Shown here piece by piece: positions 33,101 to 42,903 of a stretch of 64,000 nucleotides of DNA. Positions within the stretch are counted from its first letter, which is position 1; the number at the start of each line of letters is the position of its first letter. Under the pieces are notes generated by a model. The model did no database searches and was not told the origin of the DNA. It saw only the letters and a program-made list of their open reading frames with translations. This stretch comes from Arenimonas daejeonensis (GTDB lineage: Bacteria > Pseudomonadota > Gammaproteobacteria > Xanthomonadales > Xanthomonadaceae): NCBI RefSeq assembly GCF_007993735.1, contig NZ_CP042453.1, positions 930,001 to 994,000 of the forward strand, written 5' to 3'. Position numbers and translations under genes: made by a program.

Positions 33101-34441
33101 TAGGGGACGGCGACGCCACCCAGATCGGCGGCGGTCGGCGCCACGAAGGTGTCGATGGCGTAATTGTTGCTGTCCGTGCTGCCGATGCCGGCGTTGCCGG
33201 CGGCGTCCTGGACGCCGGTGTTGGCGAGCGTGATGACGTTGGTGGGGTCGCTCAGGCTGTCGACCGGGGTCAGCGTCGCCGTCCAGGTGATGCCGCCATC
33301 GGCACTCGAGAGGGCGCTGACACTTCCGTTCGCGACCGTCAGGTCTGCGATGGCGAAGCCCGAGACCGCTTCGTTGAAGCCGATGGTGACCAGGAGGTCT
33401 CGCCGGCGGTCAGGCTGGTGTCGGCGACGACCAGCGTCGCGGTGGGCCGGAAGGTATCGACGGCGTAGTTGTTGCTGTTCGTGCTGCCGGTACCGGTGTT
33501 GCCGGCGGCATCGCTGACGCCGGTGTTGGCGAGCGTGATGAGGTTGGTGGGGTCGGTCTGGTTGGCGGTCGGGGTCAGGGTCGCGGTCCAGGTGGTGCCG
33601 CCATCGGCGCTTGAGACGGCGCTGAGACTTCCGTTCGCGACCGTCAGGTCTGCGTTGAAAAACCCGTTACCGCCTCCGAGAACGTGAAGGTGACGGTGCT
33701 GGTTTCGCCCGCGGCCAGGGCGGTGTCGGCCACCACCACGGTGGCCGTGGGGCGCTGGGTGTCGATGGCGTAATTGTTGCTGGTCGTGGTGCCGGTGCCC
33801 GGCGTGCCGCCGGCATTGGTGACGCCGGCATTGTCCAGGACGATGACGTTGCTGGGGTCGTTGATGCCGGCCGTGGGCGTCAGCGTCGCGGTCCAGGTGG
33901 TGCCACCATCGGACGATGCCAGTCCCGACACCACACCGTTGGCCACGGTCAGGTCGCCCGTGGCGAAGCCGGTAACGGCCGTGGAGAAGGTGATGGTGAC
34001 CGTGCTGGTTTCACTGGCCGCCAGGGCGGTGTCGGCGACGACGATCGTGGCGGTGGGGCCAGCCACCGCCGGGGGCTGCACGGTGACGGTGTAACTGCGC
34101 GAACCGAACGCCGCGGTGCCGTCGTACGCACCGAAGGTGAACGTGTAGGTGCCCTGGGTGGTGGGCGTGCCGTAAATCAATCCCGCGGTGTTGTAGAACA
34201 GGCCCGGGGGCAGGCCGCCGGAGGACACCGTGTAGGTGTAGGGCGCCGTGCCGCCGGAGGCCGTCATCTGCTGGTTGTAGGCCGAGCCCTGGACCGGGTT
34301 GGGGATCGTGGTCGGCTGGATCGTGACCTGCGCGGCGGCCGGAAGCGACCAGGCCAGGGCCAGCAAGAACAGCGACAGGAAGGCGGCGCGGAAATGCGGC
34401 GCAGGCCGCCGCGCCTGCCGGACGGCAAGAAGCTGATGCAT
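30132..34441 (-). CDS. Large Ig-repeat autotransporter adhesin, three apparent frameshifts
   Basis: About 1436 residues. A signal peptide (LSLFLLALAWSLPAAAQ) leads to a long repetitive passenger. It has He_PIG-like modules (GGLPPGLFYNTAGLIYGTPT), three Ig-like modules of about 102 residues (VADTALAAGETSTVTFTFSEAV ... DGGTTWTATLTP ... SNNYAIDT), then Big_9/cadherin-like units (NGTALVNGLALDYTPAAGF). The last ~280 residues are an autotransporter beta-barrel (FGFWTGGMVRSG; GGDENEVGG; alternating aromatic strands) ending LLKLQKDL. It is probably secreted through its own barrel and displayed as an adhesin. Indels sit at 32007-32008 (extra), 33396-33397 (missing) and the A-run 33658-33662 (missing). 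No catalytic domain was seen in the passenger. Confidence 0.82.
33161..34070 (-). repeat. Three tandem ~305-bp repeats coding the Ig-like modules of the autotransporter
   Basis: The motif TAATTGTTGCTG or a close variant recurs at 33161, 33466 and 33771, a spacing of 305 bases that becomes 306 (102 codons) when the two apparent missing bases are restored. Copies differ at scattered sites, so they have diverged but could still recombine. Confidence 0.8.
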
Positions 34442-34591
34442 GGATGGATCCCCTGTGTGATGCCCGGCGCGCCGATTCCCGGCGGCAGCGGGCCCACGAA
34501 GCCTACGTCAAAACCAGCGCTCCCGGGCGACCGCTGTCGCCGGGAGGGCAGGCGTCGCGGCGCGGACCGCGGAATCCGATCCTGCTTTCCG

Positions 34592-35881
34592 TCAGCCGCC
34601 GCGTTCGCGTTCGATCGCGCGCCAGCCGATGTCGCTGCGGTAGAAGGCGCCGTCCCAGTGGATGTTGTCGGCAGCGGCGTAGGCCCGGCGCTGGGCGTCG
34701 GCCACTGTGTCGCCCAGCGCGCAGGCGCAGAGCACGCGGCCGCCGGTGGTCACCACCACGCCGTTGCGCAGTTCGGTGCCGGCGTGGAAGACCTTGGCGT
34801 CCGGGCCGGGGTCGGTGGCGAGGCCGGCGATGGCGTCGCCGGTGCGCGGCGTGCCCGGGTAATGGTCGGCGGCCATCACCACGCCCAGGCTCGGGCGCGG
34901 GTCCCAGTCGGCCTGCGCCTGGTCGAGGCGGCCGTCGATCGCCGCTTCCACCAGGTCCAGCAGGTCGCTGCGCAGGCGCAGCATCACCGGCTGCGTTTCC
35001 GGGTCGCCGAAACGCACGTTGAATTCGATCACCTTGGGCGCGCCGTCGGGCGTGATCATCAGGCCGGCGTAGAGGAAGCCGGTGAAGGGCACGCCGTCGG
35101 CGATCATGCCGCGCACGGTCGGTTCGACCACTTCGCGCATCACGCGTGCATGCACTTCCGGCGTCACCACCGGTGCCGGCGAATACGCGCCCATGCCGCC
35201 GGTGTTCGGGCCGGTGTCGCCGTCGCCCACGCGCTTGTGGTCCTGCGAGGTGGCCATGGGCAGCGCAAAACGCCCGTCCACCATCGAGATGAAGCTGGCT
35301 TCCTCGCCTTCGAGGAATTCCTCGATCACCACGCGCGCGCCGGCCTCGCCGAAAGCCTCGCCCTCGAGCATGTCCACGATCGCGGCCTCGGCCTCGGCGA
35401 CCGTCATCGCCACGACGACGCCCTTGCCGGCGGCCAGGCCGTCGGCCTTGATCACGATTGGCGCGCCGTGGTCGCGCACGTGCTGCAGCGCCAGCGCGGT
35501 GTCCTCGAACACACCGTAATAGGCGGTGGGAATGCGGTGCCGCGCCAGGAAATCCTTGGCGTAGGCCTTGCTGCCTTCCAGCTGCGCGGCGGCGGCCGTG
35601 GGCCCGAAGATGCGCCGGCCGTCGGCGCGGAAGGCGTCCACCACGCCGCGCACCAGCGGCGCTTCCGGGCCGACCACGGTGACGCCGATGTCTTCGTCGG
35701 CGGCCAGTTTCAGCAGGCCTTCGATGTCGGTGGCCTTGACCGCCACGTTGCGGCAGCGCGCTTCGGTGGCGGTGCCGGCATTGCCGGGCGCGACCAGCAC
35801 TTCCGTGACCCGCGGCGACTGCGCCAGCTTCCAGGCCAGGGCGTGCTCGCGGCCGCCGGAACCGATGACCAGGACTTTCAT
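34592..35881 (-). CDS. purD: Phosphoribosylamine-glycine ligase PurD
   Basis: PurD makes glycinamide ribonucleotide, the second step of purine synthesis. The 429-residue product begins [23 protein letters not shown], the diagnostic GARS start. It has the ATP-grasp motifs [18 protein letters not shown], the PurD signature [14 protein letters not shown], and [16 protein letters not shown]. Start 35881 is set by this N-terminus. Upstream codons are also open and in frame with the preceding small gene, which looks like an artefact of a lost base. Confidence 0.96.
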   Translation of the reverse strand: MKVLVIGSGGREHALAWKLAQSPRVTEVLVAPGNAGTATEARCRNVAVKATDIEGLLKLAADEDIGVTVVGPEAPLVRGVVDAFRADGRRIFGPTAAAAQLEGSKAYAKDFLARHRIPTAYYGVFEDTALALQHVRDHGAPIVIKADGLAAGKGVVVAMTVAEAEAAIVDMLEGEAFGEAGARVVIEEFLEGEEASFISMVDGRFALPMATSQDHKRVGDGDTGPNTGGMGAYSPAPVVTPEVHARVMREVVEPTVRGMIADGVPFTGFLYAGLMITPDGAPKVIEFNVRFGDPETQPVMLRLRSDLLDLVEAAIDGRLDQAQADWDPRPSLGVVMAADHYPGTPRTGDAIAGLATDPGPDAKVFHAGTELRNGVVVTTGGRVLCACALGDTVADAQRRAYAAADNIHWDGAFYRSDIGWRAIERERGG

Positions 35882-35906
35882 GCGGCAACTCTCCGTGCGG
35901 GTTCGA

Positions 35907-36397
35907 TCAGGTGCGGTCGGGGACTGGGCGCAATCGGCGCCGGTGAGCGAGACTTCGAAGAAGCGGTCGCCCTTCGAGTCCACGAAACGACGCGTGACGA
36001 CCATGCCGCGCGACAGCAGGTAGAGCAGCTCGTTGCTCCTGCAGAACCCGGCCATCTGCGACTGCTCCGCCGCGCGCACCGCCTCCAGGCGCTGCGGGTC
36101 GCGCACCGCTTCGGCGGCCAGGCGCGAGGTGCTGCGGATGACGAAGACCAGGCGGGTGCCCTCGAAGGCGACGTGTTCCAGCACCAGGCCTTCGCCGAAG
36201 GGTTTGGGCAGGTCCTTGCCGAATTCGGCGAGCACCGCGTCGGCGATCGCCCGCGTCTGTGCCTGCGCGCGCGCCTCGGGGCTGTAGCGCTGCCACAGGG
36301 CGGCGGCGGCCAGGCCGAGGCCGAGTGCGATCAGCAGGGCCACCACGATCCAGCGGCGGCGGTCGGATGGAGCGGCGTCGGCGCGGGCTCGGGTCAT
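35907..36397 (-). CDS. Small single-pass membrane protein of unknown function between purH and purD
   Basis: It starts [16 protein letters not shown], with one transmembrane helix at about residues 15-35 ([20 protein letters not shown]) and a periplasmic domain of ~125 residues containing two Cys (GFCRSNELL and TGADC), a possible disulfide. As read there is no stop before purD. Inserting one base in the G-run 35919-35922 creates a stop at 35907-35909, which I take as the natural end. It is eight bases past the purH stop, so in the pur operon. I do not recognise a family. Confidence 0.6.
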
Positions 36398-36404
36398 GCG
36401 TGCC

Positions 36405-37974
36405 TCAGTGGCGGAAGTGGCGACGGCCGGTGAAGACCATCGCCATGCCGTGTTCGTCGGCGGCGGCGATGACTTCGGCGTCGCGCGCATCGAGCCGCCC
36501 GGTTGGATCACCGCGGCGATGCCGGCCTTGGCTGCGGCGTCGATGCCGTCGCGGAAGGGGAAAAACGCGTCGCTGGCCATCACCGAGCCCGGCACGACCA
36601 GGCCGGCTTCCTCGGCCTTCAGGCCTGCGATCTTCGCGCTGACGACGCGGCTCATCTGGCCGGCGCCGATGCCCACGGTCTGCAGGTCGCGCGCGTAGAC
36701 GATGGCGTTGGATTTGACGTACATCGCCACCTTCCAGGCGAACAGCAGGTCGCGCAGCTGGTCGGCGCTGGGCGCGAGCTTGCTGACGATCTTCAGGTCG
36801 GCGGCGCCGAGCGTGTCGGTGTCGGCGTCCTGCACGAGCAGGCCGCCGGCGATGCGCTTGTATTCCAGGCCGGTGGTGGCGCGCAGCGCGCCGCAGGCCA
36901 GCACGCGCACGTTCGCCTTCTTGGCGAAATGAGGCAGGGCGTCGGCGGCGATCGACGGCGCGATCACCACTTCCACGAACTGGCGCTTGAGGATCTCGGC
37001 CGCGGTGGCGGCGTCCAGCTCGCGGTTGAAGGCGATGATGCCGCCGAAGGCCGAGGTCGGGTCCACGGCATGGGCGCGGTCGTAGGCCGTCATCAGGTCC
37101 GCCGCGACGGCGACGCCGCAGGGATTGGCGTGTTTGACGATGACGCAGGCCGGGGCTTCGAAGGCTTTCACGCATTCCAGCGCGGCATCGGCGTCGGCGA
37201 GGTTGTTGTAGGACAGTTCCTTGCCCTGCAGGAAGGTCGCGGTGGCGACGATGCCCTGCGGCGCGTTGGCCTCGACGTAGAGCGCGCCGCGCTGGTGCGG
37301 GTTTTCGCCGTAACGCAGCGAGGAGGCCAGCGACAGCGACGCGTGGAAGGTTTCCGGCCAGGCCTTGGGCTGTTCCGGTTCGTCGGCCCGCGGCGAAAGC
37401 CACATCGCGATCTGGCCGTCGTAGGCGGCGGTGTGGGCGTAGGCCTTGGCGGCGTACGTGCGACGCATCGCCGGTGTGGTGCCGCCTTCCTTCAGCGCGG
37501 CAAGCAGCGCGCCGTAATCGGCCGGATCGACCACCACCGAGGTACGCGCATGGTTCTTGGCGGTCGCGCGCAGCATCGCCGGGCCGCCGATGTCGATGTT
37601 CTCGACCGCGTCCTCGTACGTGCAGTCGGGTTTGGCCACGGTCTGCGCGAAGGGGTACAGGTTCACCACCAGCAGGTCGATCGGGGCGATGCCGTGTTCG
37701 GCCATCACCGCGTCGTCCACGCCTTCGCGGCCCAGCAGGCCGCCGTGGATCTTCGGGTGCAGGGTCTTGACCCGGCCGTCCATGATTTCCGGAAAACCGG
37801 TCACTTCGCTGACATCGCGCACCGGCAGCCCGGCCTCGCGCAGGGCCTTGGCGGTGCCGCCGGTGGAGAGCAGGTCGACGCCCAGGAAGACAGGCCGCGG
37901 GCCAGTTCGATCAGGCCGGCCTTGTCGGACACGGACAGCAGGGCGCGGCGGACGGGTTGGCGTTCGGCGGTCAT
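36405..37974 (-). CDS. purH: Bifunctional AICAR formyltransferase / IMP cyclohydrolase PurH, two apparent frameshifts
   Basis: PurH catalyses the last two steps to IMP. About 522 residues. The MGS-like domain ([59 protein letters not shown]) is followed by the transformylase domain ([36 protein letters not shown]) and the family ending [11 protein letters not shown] missing base at 37885-37886 and two extra bases in the CG-alternating 36482-36488 break the frame. The start at 37974 ([13 protein letters not shown]) is the only one giving the conserved N-terminus. It lies 40 bases downstream of fis. Confidence 0.92.
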
Positions 37975-38014
37975 CGGGCACCTCGTGGGGAAGCCGCGAT
38001 TATACCGGGGCTTT

Positions 38015-38302
38015 TCAGGCCAGGCCGTAGGCCTTGAGTTTTTTGCGCAGGGTGGCGCGGTTGATGCCCAGGCAGGCGGCGGCGCGGCTCTGGTTGCCGT
38101 CGCAGTGGCGCAGTACTTCGGCGAACAGCGGCGCTTCGATTTCGCGCAGCACGACCTCGTACAGGTCGTCTATGTCGCAACCGTTGAGGTCCTGCAGGTA
38201 GCGCCGCACCGAGCGGGCGACGTGGTCGCGCAGCGGCGTGTGGCTGGGAGCGTGGGTCGTCGAATCCGCGCGCGCGGCCTGTAGGGCGTTCACTCTGTGC
38301 AA
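38015..38302 (-). CDS. fis: DNA-binding protein Fis
   Basis: A 95-residue nucleoid protein that bends DNA and controls growth-phase genes. The C-terminal helix-turn-helix is intact: [33 protein letters not shown]. The N-terminal dimer region ([33 protein letters not shown]) is that of the short Fis/NtrC-C-terminal family. In this group of bacteria fis commonly sits just before purH, as here. Confidence 0.93.
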   Translation of the reverse strand: MHRVNALQAARADSTTHAPSHTPLRDHVARSVRRYLQDLNGCDIDDLYEVVLREIEAPLFAEVLRHCDGNQSRAAACLGINRATLRKKLKAYGLA

Positions 38303-38422
38303 GCTCCGTGGTTGATTGCCCGCTTCCCTGCGGAGCCGTCGGTCGTCGACGGGGGCAGGCAGTCTACGTCAATCCAAAACGCGGTGCGAACTGTCCTTCC
38401 GGACAGGGGCGGGATATCGCTT

Positions 38423-38943
38423 TCAGTGGAAGTCGAAGGTGAAGGCGACCGCGCGTTTTCCCGGGTCGAGGATCTCCAGGTGGCGACGGCCGATTGTCCC
38501 GGCGCGATCAACGACGAAGCGGGCGGGCTGCCCAGGTATTCCACCGGCTGGAAACGGCGCAGGCCCAGGGACTGGCCGTCGAGGTCCTGCAGCGACACTT
38601 CCATCACCGGCCAGGCCTGCGGCCAGCGTGCGTCGTTTCGGAAGCTGGTGGTGATCAGCAGCACGCCCGGCACCTTCGGGTGCGGCTGTACTTCGCGGTT
38701 GGTGACACGGAAGGCATCGGGTTCGTGCCAGGGCGGCAGGTCGCAGCCCAGCGCAGCGCACATCGTCTCCAGCCGCGGCCGCCAGCTGGCGTCGCCGGCG
38801 AGACGATACCGGTCAGCCAGCACCAGCTGCAGCAGCAACGCGATCGCCAGTGCCACGGCCAGGCCCAGCCAGGCCCAGGGAAAGGGGCGGGCGGGTTTCG
38901 GGGTGGCAGGGGCGGCGAAACGGGGGCGCGGGGCATGCGGCAA
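38423..38943 (-). CDS. DUF3426 domain protein lacking its usual zinc ribbon, one apparent frameshift
   Basis: About 165-170 residues. A Pro-rich start precedes one transmembrane helix (WAWLGLAVALAIALLLQLVLA) and a DUF3426 periplasmic domain (WRPRLETMCAALGCDLPPW; VTNREVQPHPKVPGVLLITTSFRNDA; QPVEYLG). A missing base at 38479-38480 breaks the end; repaired it reads VATLEILDPGKRAVAFTFDFH with a stop at 38423-38425. The start is uncertain: a TTG near 38943 in this frame, or the ATG at 38936 if a further base is missing. Relatives normally begin with an MJ0042 CxxC zinc finger; there is no room for it between prmA and the helix. Confidence 0.65.
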
Positions 38944-38953
38944 GGATACCGGC

Positions 38954-39859
38954 TCAGCCGGTGCGGCGGACCCCGGTGATGCGCATCCAGTCGCCGTCCT
39001 GCGCCGCCTGCAGGTCATCGAACCAGGCGGAATACCGTTCGATCAGCGCGGTTTCCTGGCCGTGCAGGATGCCGGACAGCGCGATCACGCCGCCGGGCTG
39101 CACGCGCGAGGCCAGGGTTTCGGCCAGGGCATCGAGCGCGACGGCAAGGATGTTGGCGACCACCACCGGATAGGTCGTGGCCGGTTCGTTTTCCGGCGCG
39201 TACACATCGAGCAGGTCGCCGACGCCGTTGCGTTCCGCATTGTCGGCGCTGGCTGCCAGCGCCTGCGGGTCGTTGTCCACGCCCACCGCGCGCGCGGCGC
39301 CGAGCTTGAGCGCGGCCAGGGCCAGGATGCCGCTGCCGCAGCCGAAATCCAGCACGGTCTTGCCACGCAGCACCAGCGAATCCAGCCAGCGCAGGCACAG
39401 CGCCGTGGTCGGATGCGTGCCGGAACCGAAGGCCAGGCCCGGGTCCAGGCGCACGATCACCGCGTCTTTGGCTTCCGGCGGCGCGTCCATGTTCCAGGGC
39501 ACGATCCAGGTGCGGCGGCCGAACTGCAGCGGCACGTACTGGTCCATCCAGGCGCGTTCCCAGTCCTGGTCGGCGACGGTGCGGAAATCGGCCTGCGACA
39601 GGTCGATTTCGTCGTCGAAGGATTCCAGCGCGTGCAGTACCAGTTCCGGCATCGTCTCTTCCGGGAACAGCGCCAACAGCGTGATCTCCGGCCACAGCGG
39701 AATCTCGCCCACGCCCGGTTCCAGCACCGCGCGCTCGTTCGGCGTCGCCGCATCGGCATCGAGCAGGGTCACCGACAGCGCACCGAGGTCCATCAATGCA
39801 TTTTCGGCACGATGTTCGTCGGCGGCGCGCACGCGCAGGGAGAGTTCAAGGAAGGGCAT
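38954..39859 (-). CDS. prmA: Ribosomal protein L11 methyltransferase PrmA
   Basis: PrmA trimethylates ribosomal protein L11. The 301-residue product has the PrmA-specific N-terminal substrate domain ([21 protein letters not shown]), the [19 protein letters not shown] signature, the SAM-binding [19 protein letters not shown] and the [10 protein letters not shown] motif. Intact, with a start seven bases past the accC stop. Confidence 0.96.
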   Translation of the reverse strand: MPFLELSLRVRAADEHRAENALMDLGALSVTLLDADAATPNERAVLEPGVGEIPLWPEITLLALFPEETMPELVLHALESFDDEIDLSQADFRTVADQDWERAWMDQYVPLQFGRRTWIVPWNMDAPPEAKDAVIVRLDPGLAFGSGTHPTTALCLRWLDSLVLRGKTVLDFGCGSGILALAALKLGAARAVGVDNDPQALAASADNAERNGVGDLLDVYAPENEPATTYPVVVANILAVALDALAETLASRVQPGGVIALSGILHGQETALIERYSAWFDDLQAAQDGDWMRITGVRRTG

Positions 39860-39865
39860 GGAACA

Positions 39866-41233
39866 TCAACCCAGCCCGATCGCCTTTTCCTTGCGCTCCG
39901 CCAGCCGCTTTTCCAGGTAATGGATGTTGGTGCCGCCCTGCTGGAAGCCGATGTCGGCCATGATCCGGCTCTGCAGCGGCACATTGGTCTTGATGCCGTC
40001 CACCACCATCTCGCTCAGCGCCACGCGCATGCGGGCGATGGCCTGGGCGCGGGTGGCGCCGTGCACGATCAGCTTGCCGATCATCGAGTCGTAGTTCGGC
40101 GGGACCTTGTAACCCTCGTAGATGTGCGAATCCACGCGCACGCCGGGGCCGCCCGGGGCGTGGAAGTGCTTGATCAGGCCGGGGCTGGGCAGGAAGGTTT
40201 CCGGGTCCTCGGCATTGATGCGGCATTCGATGGCGTGGCCGCGGATGACGATGTCTTCCTGCTTCAGGCTGAGCTTCTGGCCGCTGGCGATCAGCAGCTG
40301 CTCGCGCACCAGGTCCACGCCGGTGATCAGTTCGGTCACCGGATGCTCGACCTGGATGCGGGTGTTCATCTCGATGAAGTAGAAGCGGCCGTTCTCGTAC
40401 AGGAACTCGAAGGTGCCGGCGCCGCGGTAGCCGATCCGCACGCAGGCCTCGGTGCAGACGCGGCCGATCTCGGCGCGCTGTTCGTCGCTGATGCCCGGGG
40501 CCGGGGCCTCCTCGACCACCTTCTGGTGCCGGCGCTGCATCGAGCAGTCGCGCTCGCCCAGGTGGATGGCATTGCCCTGGCCGTCGCTGAGCACCTGGAT
40601 CTCGATGTGGCGCGGGTTCTCCAGGAACTTCTCCATGTACACCATGTCGTTGCCGAAGGCCGCCTTGGCCTCCTGCCGGGTCGCGGCGATGGCGGTGAGC
40701 AGGGCGCCCTCGGTGTGCACCACGCGCATGCCGCGGCCGCCGCCGCCGCCGGCCGCCTTGATGATGACCGGGTAGCCGATCTCGCGGCCGTGGCTGATGC
40801 ACTCGGCCTCGTCGTCGGGCAGCGGGCCGTTCGAGCCGGGCACGCAGGGCACGCCGGCCGCCTTCATGGCGGCGATGGCCTCGACCTTGTCGCCCATCAT
40901 GCGGATCACTTTCGCGGTCGGCCCGATGAACACGAAGCCGGACTTCTCCACCCGCTCGGCGAAGTCGGCGTTCTCCGACAGGAAGCCGTAGCCCGGGTGG
41001 ATGCCCTGGGCATCGGTGACCTCGGCGGCGGCGATGATCTGCGCCATGTTGAGGTAGCTCTCGACCGAGGGCGCCGGGCCGATGCAGACCGACTCGTCGG
41101 CCATGGCCACGTGCTTGAGGTTGCGGTCGATGGTGGAGTGCACGGCCACGGTCTTGATGCCCAGGCTGTGGCAGGCGCGCAGGATCCGCAGCGCGATCTC
41201 GCCGCGGTTGGCGATGACGATTTTCTCGAGCAT
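39866..41233 (-). CDS. accC: Acetyl-CoA carboxylase biotin carboxylase subunit AccC
   Basis: AccC carboxylates biotin on AccB with ATP and bicarbonate, starting fatty acid synthesis. 455 residues, full length: [21 protein letters not shown], the glycine-rich ATP-grasp loop [30 protein letters not shown] and the catalytic [16 protein letters not shown] segment. It follows accB by ten bases in the standard accB-accC order. Confidence 0.97.
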   Translation of the reverse strand: MLEKIVIANRGEIALRILRACHSLGIKTVAVHSTIDRNLKHVAMADESVCIGPAPSVESYLNMAQIIAAAEVTDAQGIHPGYGFLSENADFAERVEKSGFVFIGPTAKVIRMMGDKVEAIAAMKAAGVPCVPGSNGPLPDDEAECISHGREIGYPVIIKAAGGGGGRGMRVVHTEGALLTAIAATRQEAKAAFGNDMVYMEKFLENPRHIEIQVLSDGQGNAIHLGERDCSMQRRHQKVVEEAPAPGISDEQRAEIGRVCTEACVRIGYRGAGTFEFLYENGRFYFIEMNTRIQVEHPVTELITGVDLVREQLLIASGQKLSLKQEDIVIRGHAIECRINAEDPETFLPSPGLIKHFHAPGGPGVRVDSHIYEGYKVPPNYDSMIGKLIVHGATRAQAIARMRVALSEMVVDGIKTNVPLQSRIMADIGFQQGGTNIHYLEKRLAERKEKAIGLG

Positions 41234-41243
41234 GGGTGCGGCC

Positions 41244-41714
41244 TTAGCTGATGACGAACATGGGCTCGTCGAATTCGATCGGCTGGCCGTTCTTGACCAG
41301 GACGGCGCTGATGACGCCCGAGACGTCCGCCTCGATCGGGTTGAACATCTTCATCGCCTCGATGATGCCCTGGGTCTCGCCGGCCTTGACCGTCTGGCCG
41401 ACCTTCACGAACGGCGGCTTGTCCGGGCTCGGCGACTCGTAATAGGTGCCGACCATCGGCGAACGCACGGTGTGGCCGTCCGGGATGTCCTTGACGGACT
41501 TGCCCACGGCTTCCGGCGACAGTGCGGCGGGCGCGGCCGGCGCCGCCGGGCGCGGCGCCTCGGCATGCACGACCGGGGCCGGCGCGGCCATGGCGATGCC
41601 GCCGCGCGGCACGCGCGCCAGGCGCACGGACTCCTCGCCCTCCTTGATCTCGATTTCGGCGAGATTGGATTCCTCGAGCAGGTCGATGAGTTTCTTGATC
41701 TTGCGAAGGTCCAT
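41244..41714 (-). CDS. accB: Biotin carboxyl carrier protein AccB
   Basis: A 156-residue carrier. The N-terminal helix ([23 protein letters not shown]), a Pro/Ala-rich linker (about 48-75) and the biotinyl domain with the modified lysine in [12 protein letters not shown] are all present. Typical proteins read EAMKMMN; the Phe after AMKM is a mild variation outside the invariant core. Confidence 0.96.
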   Translation of the reverse strand: MDLRKIKKLIDLLEESNLAEIEIKEGEESVRLARVPRGGIAMAAPAPVVHAEAPRPAAPAAPAALSPEAVGKSVKDIPDGHTVRSPMVGTYYESPSPDKPPFVKVGQTVKAGETQGIIEAMKMFNPIEADVSGVISAVLVKNGQPIEFDEPMFVIS

Positions 41715-41768
41715 GGTGGCCTCGTCTTGTGGTGACTGGAAAGGGAAAGGTAAGAAGGAACCGCCGGC

Positions 41769-42238
41769 CTAGATGCCGGTCTGGATCTCGGCGTGGTCGT
41801 CGGCCTGCAGTCGCCGGATGGCGGCCTCCAGCGCGTAGCCGTAGCTGTCGGCGCCAAACCCACTGACCACGCCCAGCGCCAGGCTGGAGAAATAGCTGTG
41901 CTGGCGGAAGGGTTCGCGGGCGTGCGGGTTGGACAGGTGCACTTCGATGAAGGGCAGGGCCACCGCGGCCAGGGCGTCGCGCAGGGGACGCTGGTATGGG
42001 TGAAGGCGGCCGGGTTGATCAGGATGAAGGCGGTGCCGTCGCGGCGGGCGGCCTGGACCCGGTCCACCAGCACGTGCTCGGCATTGGACTGGAAGCTGTC
42101 CAGGTGGTGGCCGGCCTCGGCGGCGCGGGCGCTGAGCGCGGCTTCGATCTGCGGCAGGGTGGTGTGGCCGTAGATGCCCGGCTCGCGTTCACCGAGCAGG
42201 TTCAGGTTCGGACCATGCAATACTGGGATCTTCGCCAC
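41769..42238 (-). CDS. aroQ: Type II 3-dehydroquinate dehydratase AroQ, one apparent frameshift
   Basis: AroQ converts 3-dehydroquinate to 3-dehydroshikimate in aromatic amino acid synthesis. A GTG start at 42238 gives [24 protein letters not shown], the conserved active-site loop with its catalytic Arg and Tyr. It continues with [13 protein letters not shown] and [19 protein letters not shown]. One base is missing in the run 41984-41987. Repaired, it reads [19 protein letters not shown] and stops at 41769. About 156 residues, the usual ~150. aroQ-accB-accC is a common gene order. Confidence 0.93.
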
Positions 42239-42332
42239 GCCGGCCTCCGCAAAGGAGGCACAGTCTGGCGGCAAGCCCGGCCGTTGTCCAGAAGATAACC
42301 GCGACTTGCCGGATTTTAACGGGCGTTTGAAT

Positions 42333-42887
42333 TCAGTCCCGGACCCAGGCCCGCACCGCCTCCACGTCGGGGAAGGCGCCGTAATGGGTCTTGGCCAGCC
42401 GGCCCCGGGCGTCCACCAGCACGGTGTAGGGCAGGATGCCACGGGCATTGCCCAGGCGCACGGAGCTGTCGCCGGGGCCGGGGGCCTCCACCGCCAGCCG
42501 GAACACCACCGGCACCTCGCGCAGGAAGGCGCGGGCCTCGTCGGCGCTGTCCAGGGCCACGCCGATCACCTGCACGCCATTGCCGCCCTGCTCGGCGGCG
42601 TAGGCGTCCAGTACCGGCATTTCCTTGCGGCAGGGACCGCACCAGCTGGCCCAGTAGTTGATCAGGCGCGGGCGGCCGGGGCCGGACACGGGGATCACCG
42701 GGCCGCCATCGAGCGCGGTGAACGCCAGCGGTGGCATCGCCTCGCCGGGCTTCACCACCACCAGGCCCGGCGGCGGCGGCTGTTCGGCCGGGGTCAGGGT
42801 GCGCTGGCCCAGCCACCAGCCCAGGCCGGCGCTGATGGCGCCCAGGGCGATGATCGCGGTCCAGGTCAGAACGGCCTCGCGCTTCAC
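42333..42887 (-). CDS. TlpA-family membrane-anchored thiol-disulfide oxidoreductase
   Basis: A 184-residue periplasmic thioredoxin-fold protein held by an N-terminal signal anchor ([21 protein letters not shown]). The active site is [13 protein letters not shown], and the cis-Pro loop is [18 protein letters not shown] at 42887 is the start. It is 16 bases downstream of dsbD, whose C-terminal domain probably supplies its electrons, so the pair is a reducing module of the periplasm. Confidence 0.88.
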   Translation of the reverse strand: MKREAVLTWTAIIALGAISAGLGWWLGQRTLTPAEQPPPPGLVVVKPGEAMPPLAFTALDGGPVIPVSGPGRPRLINYWASWCGPCRKEMPVLDAYAAEQGGNGVQVIGVALDSADEARAFLREVPVVFRLAVEAPGPGDSSVRLGNARGILPYTVLVDARGRLAKTHYGAFPDVEAVRAWVRD

Positions 42888-42903
42888 GACGACGGGACCT
42901 TGC

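Noticed and set aside
34520..34546. Hairpin CTCCCGGGCGAC / GTCGCCGGGAG between the autotransporter and purD
   Set aside because: It has a bulge and no T-run, so I did not call it a terminator; it is compatible with chance at this GC content.
34592..37981. A single 1129-residue open frame covering most of purH, a membrane protein and purD
   Set aside because: The N-terminus and junctions do not match any natural fusion; the frame arises from indels in purH and a lost base before purD. Each part is annotated separately.
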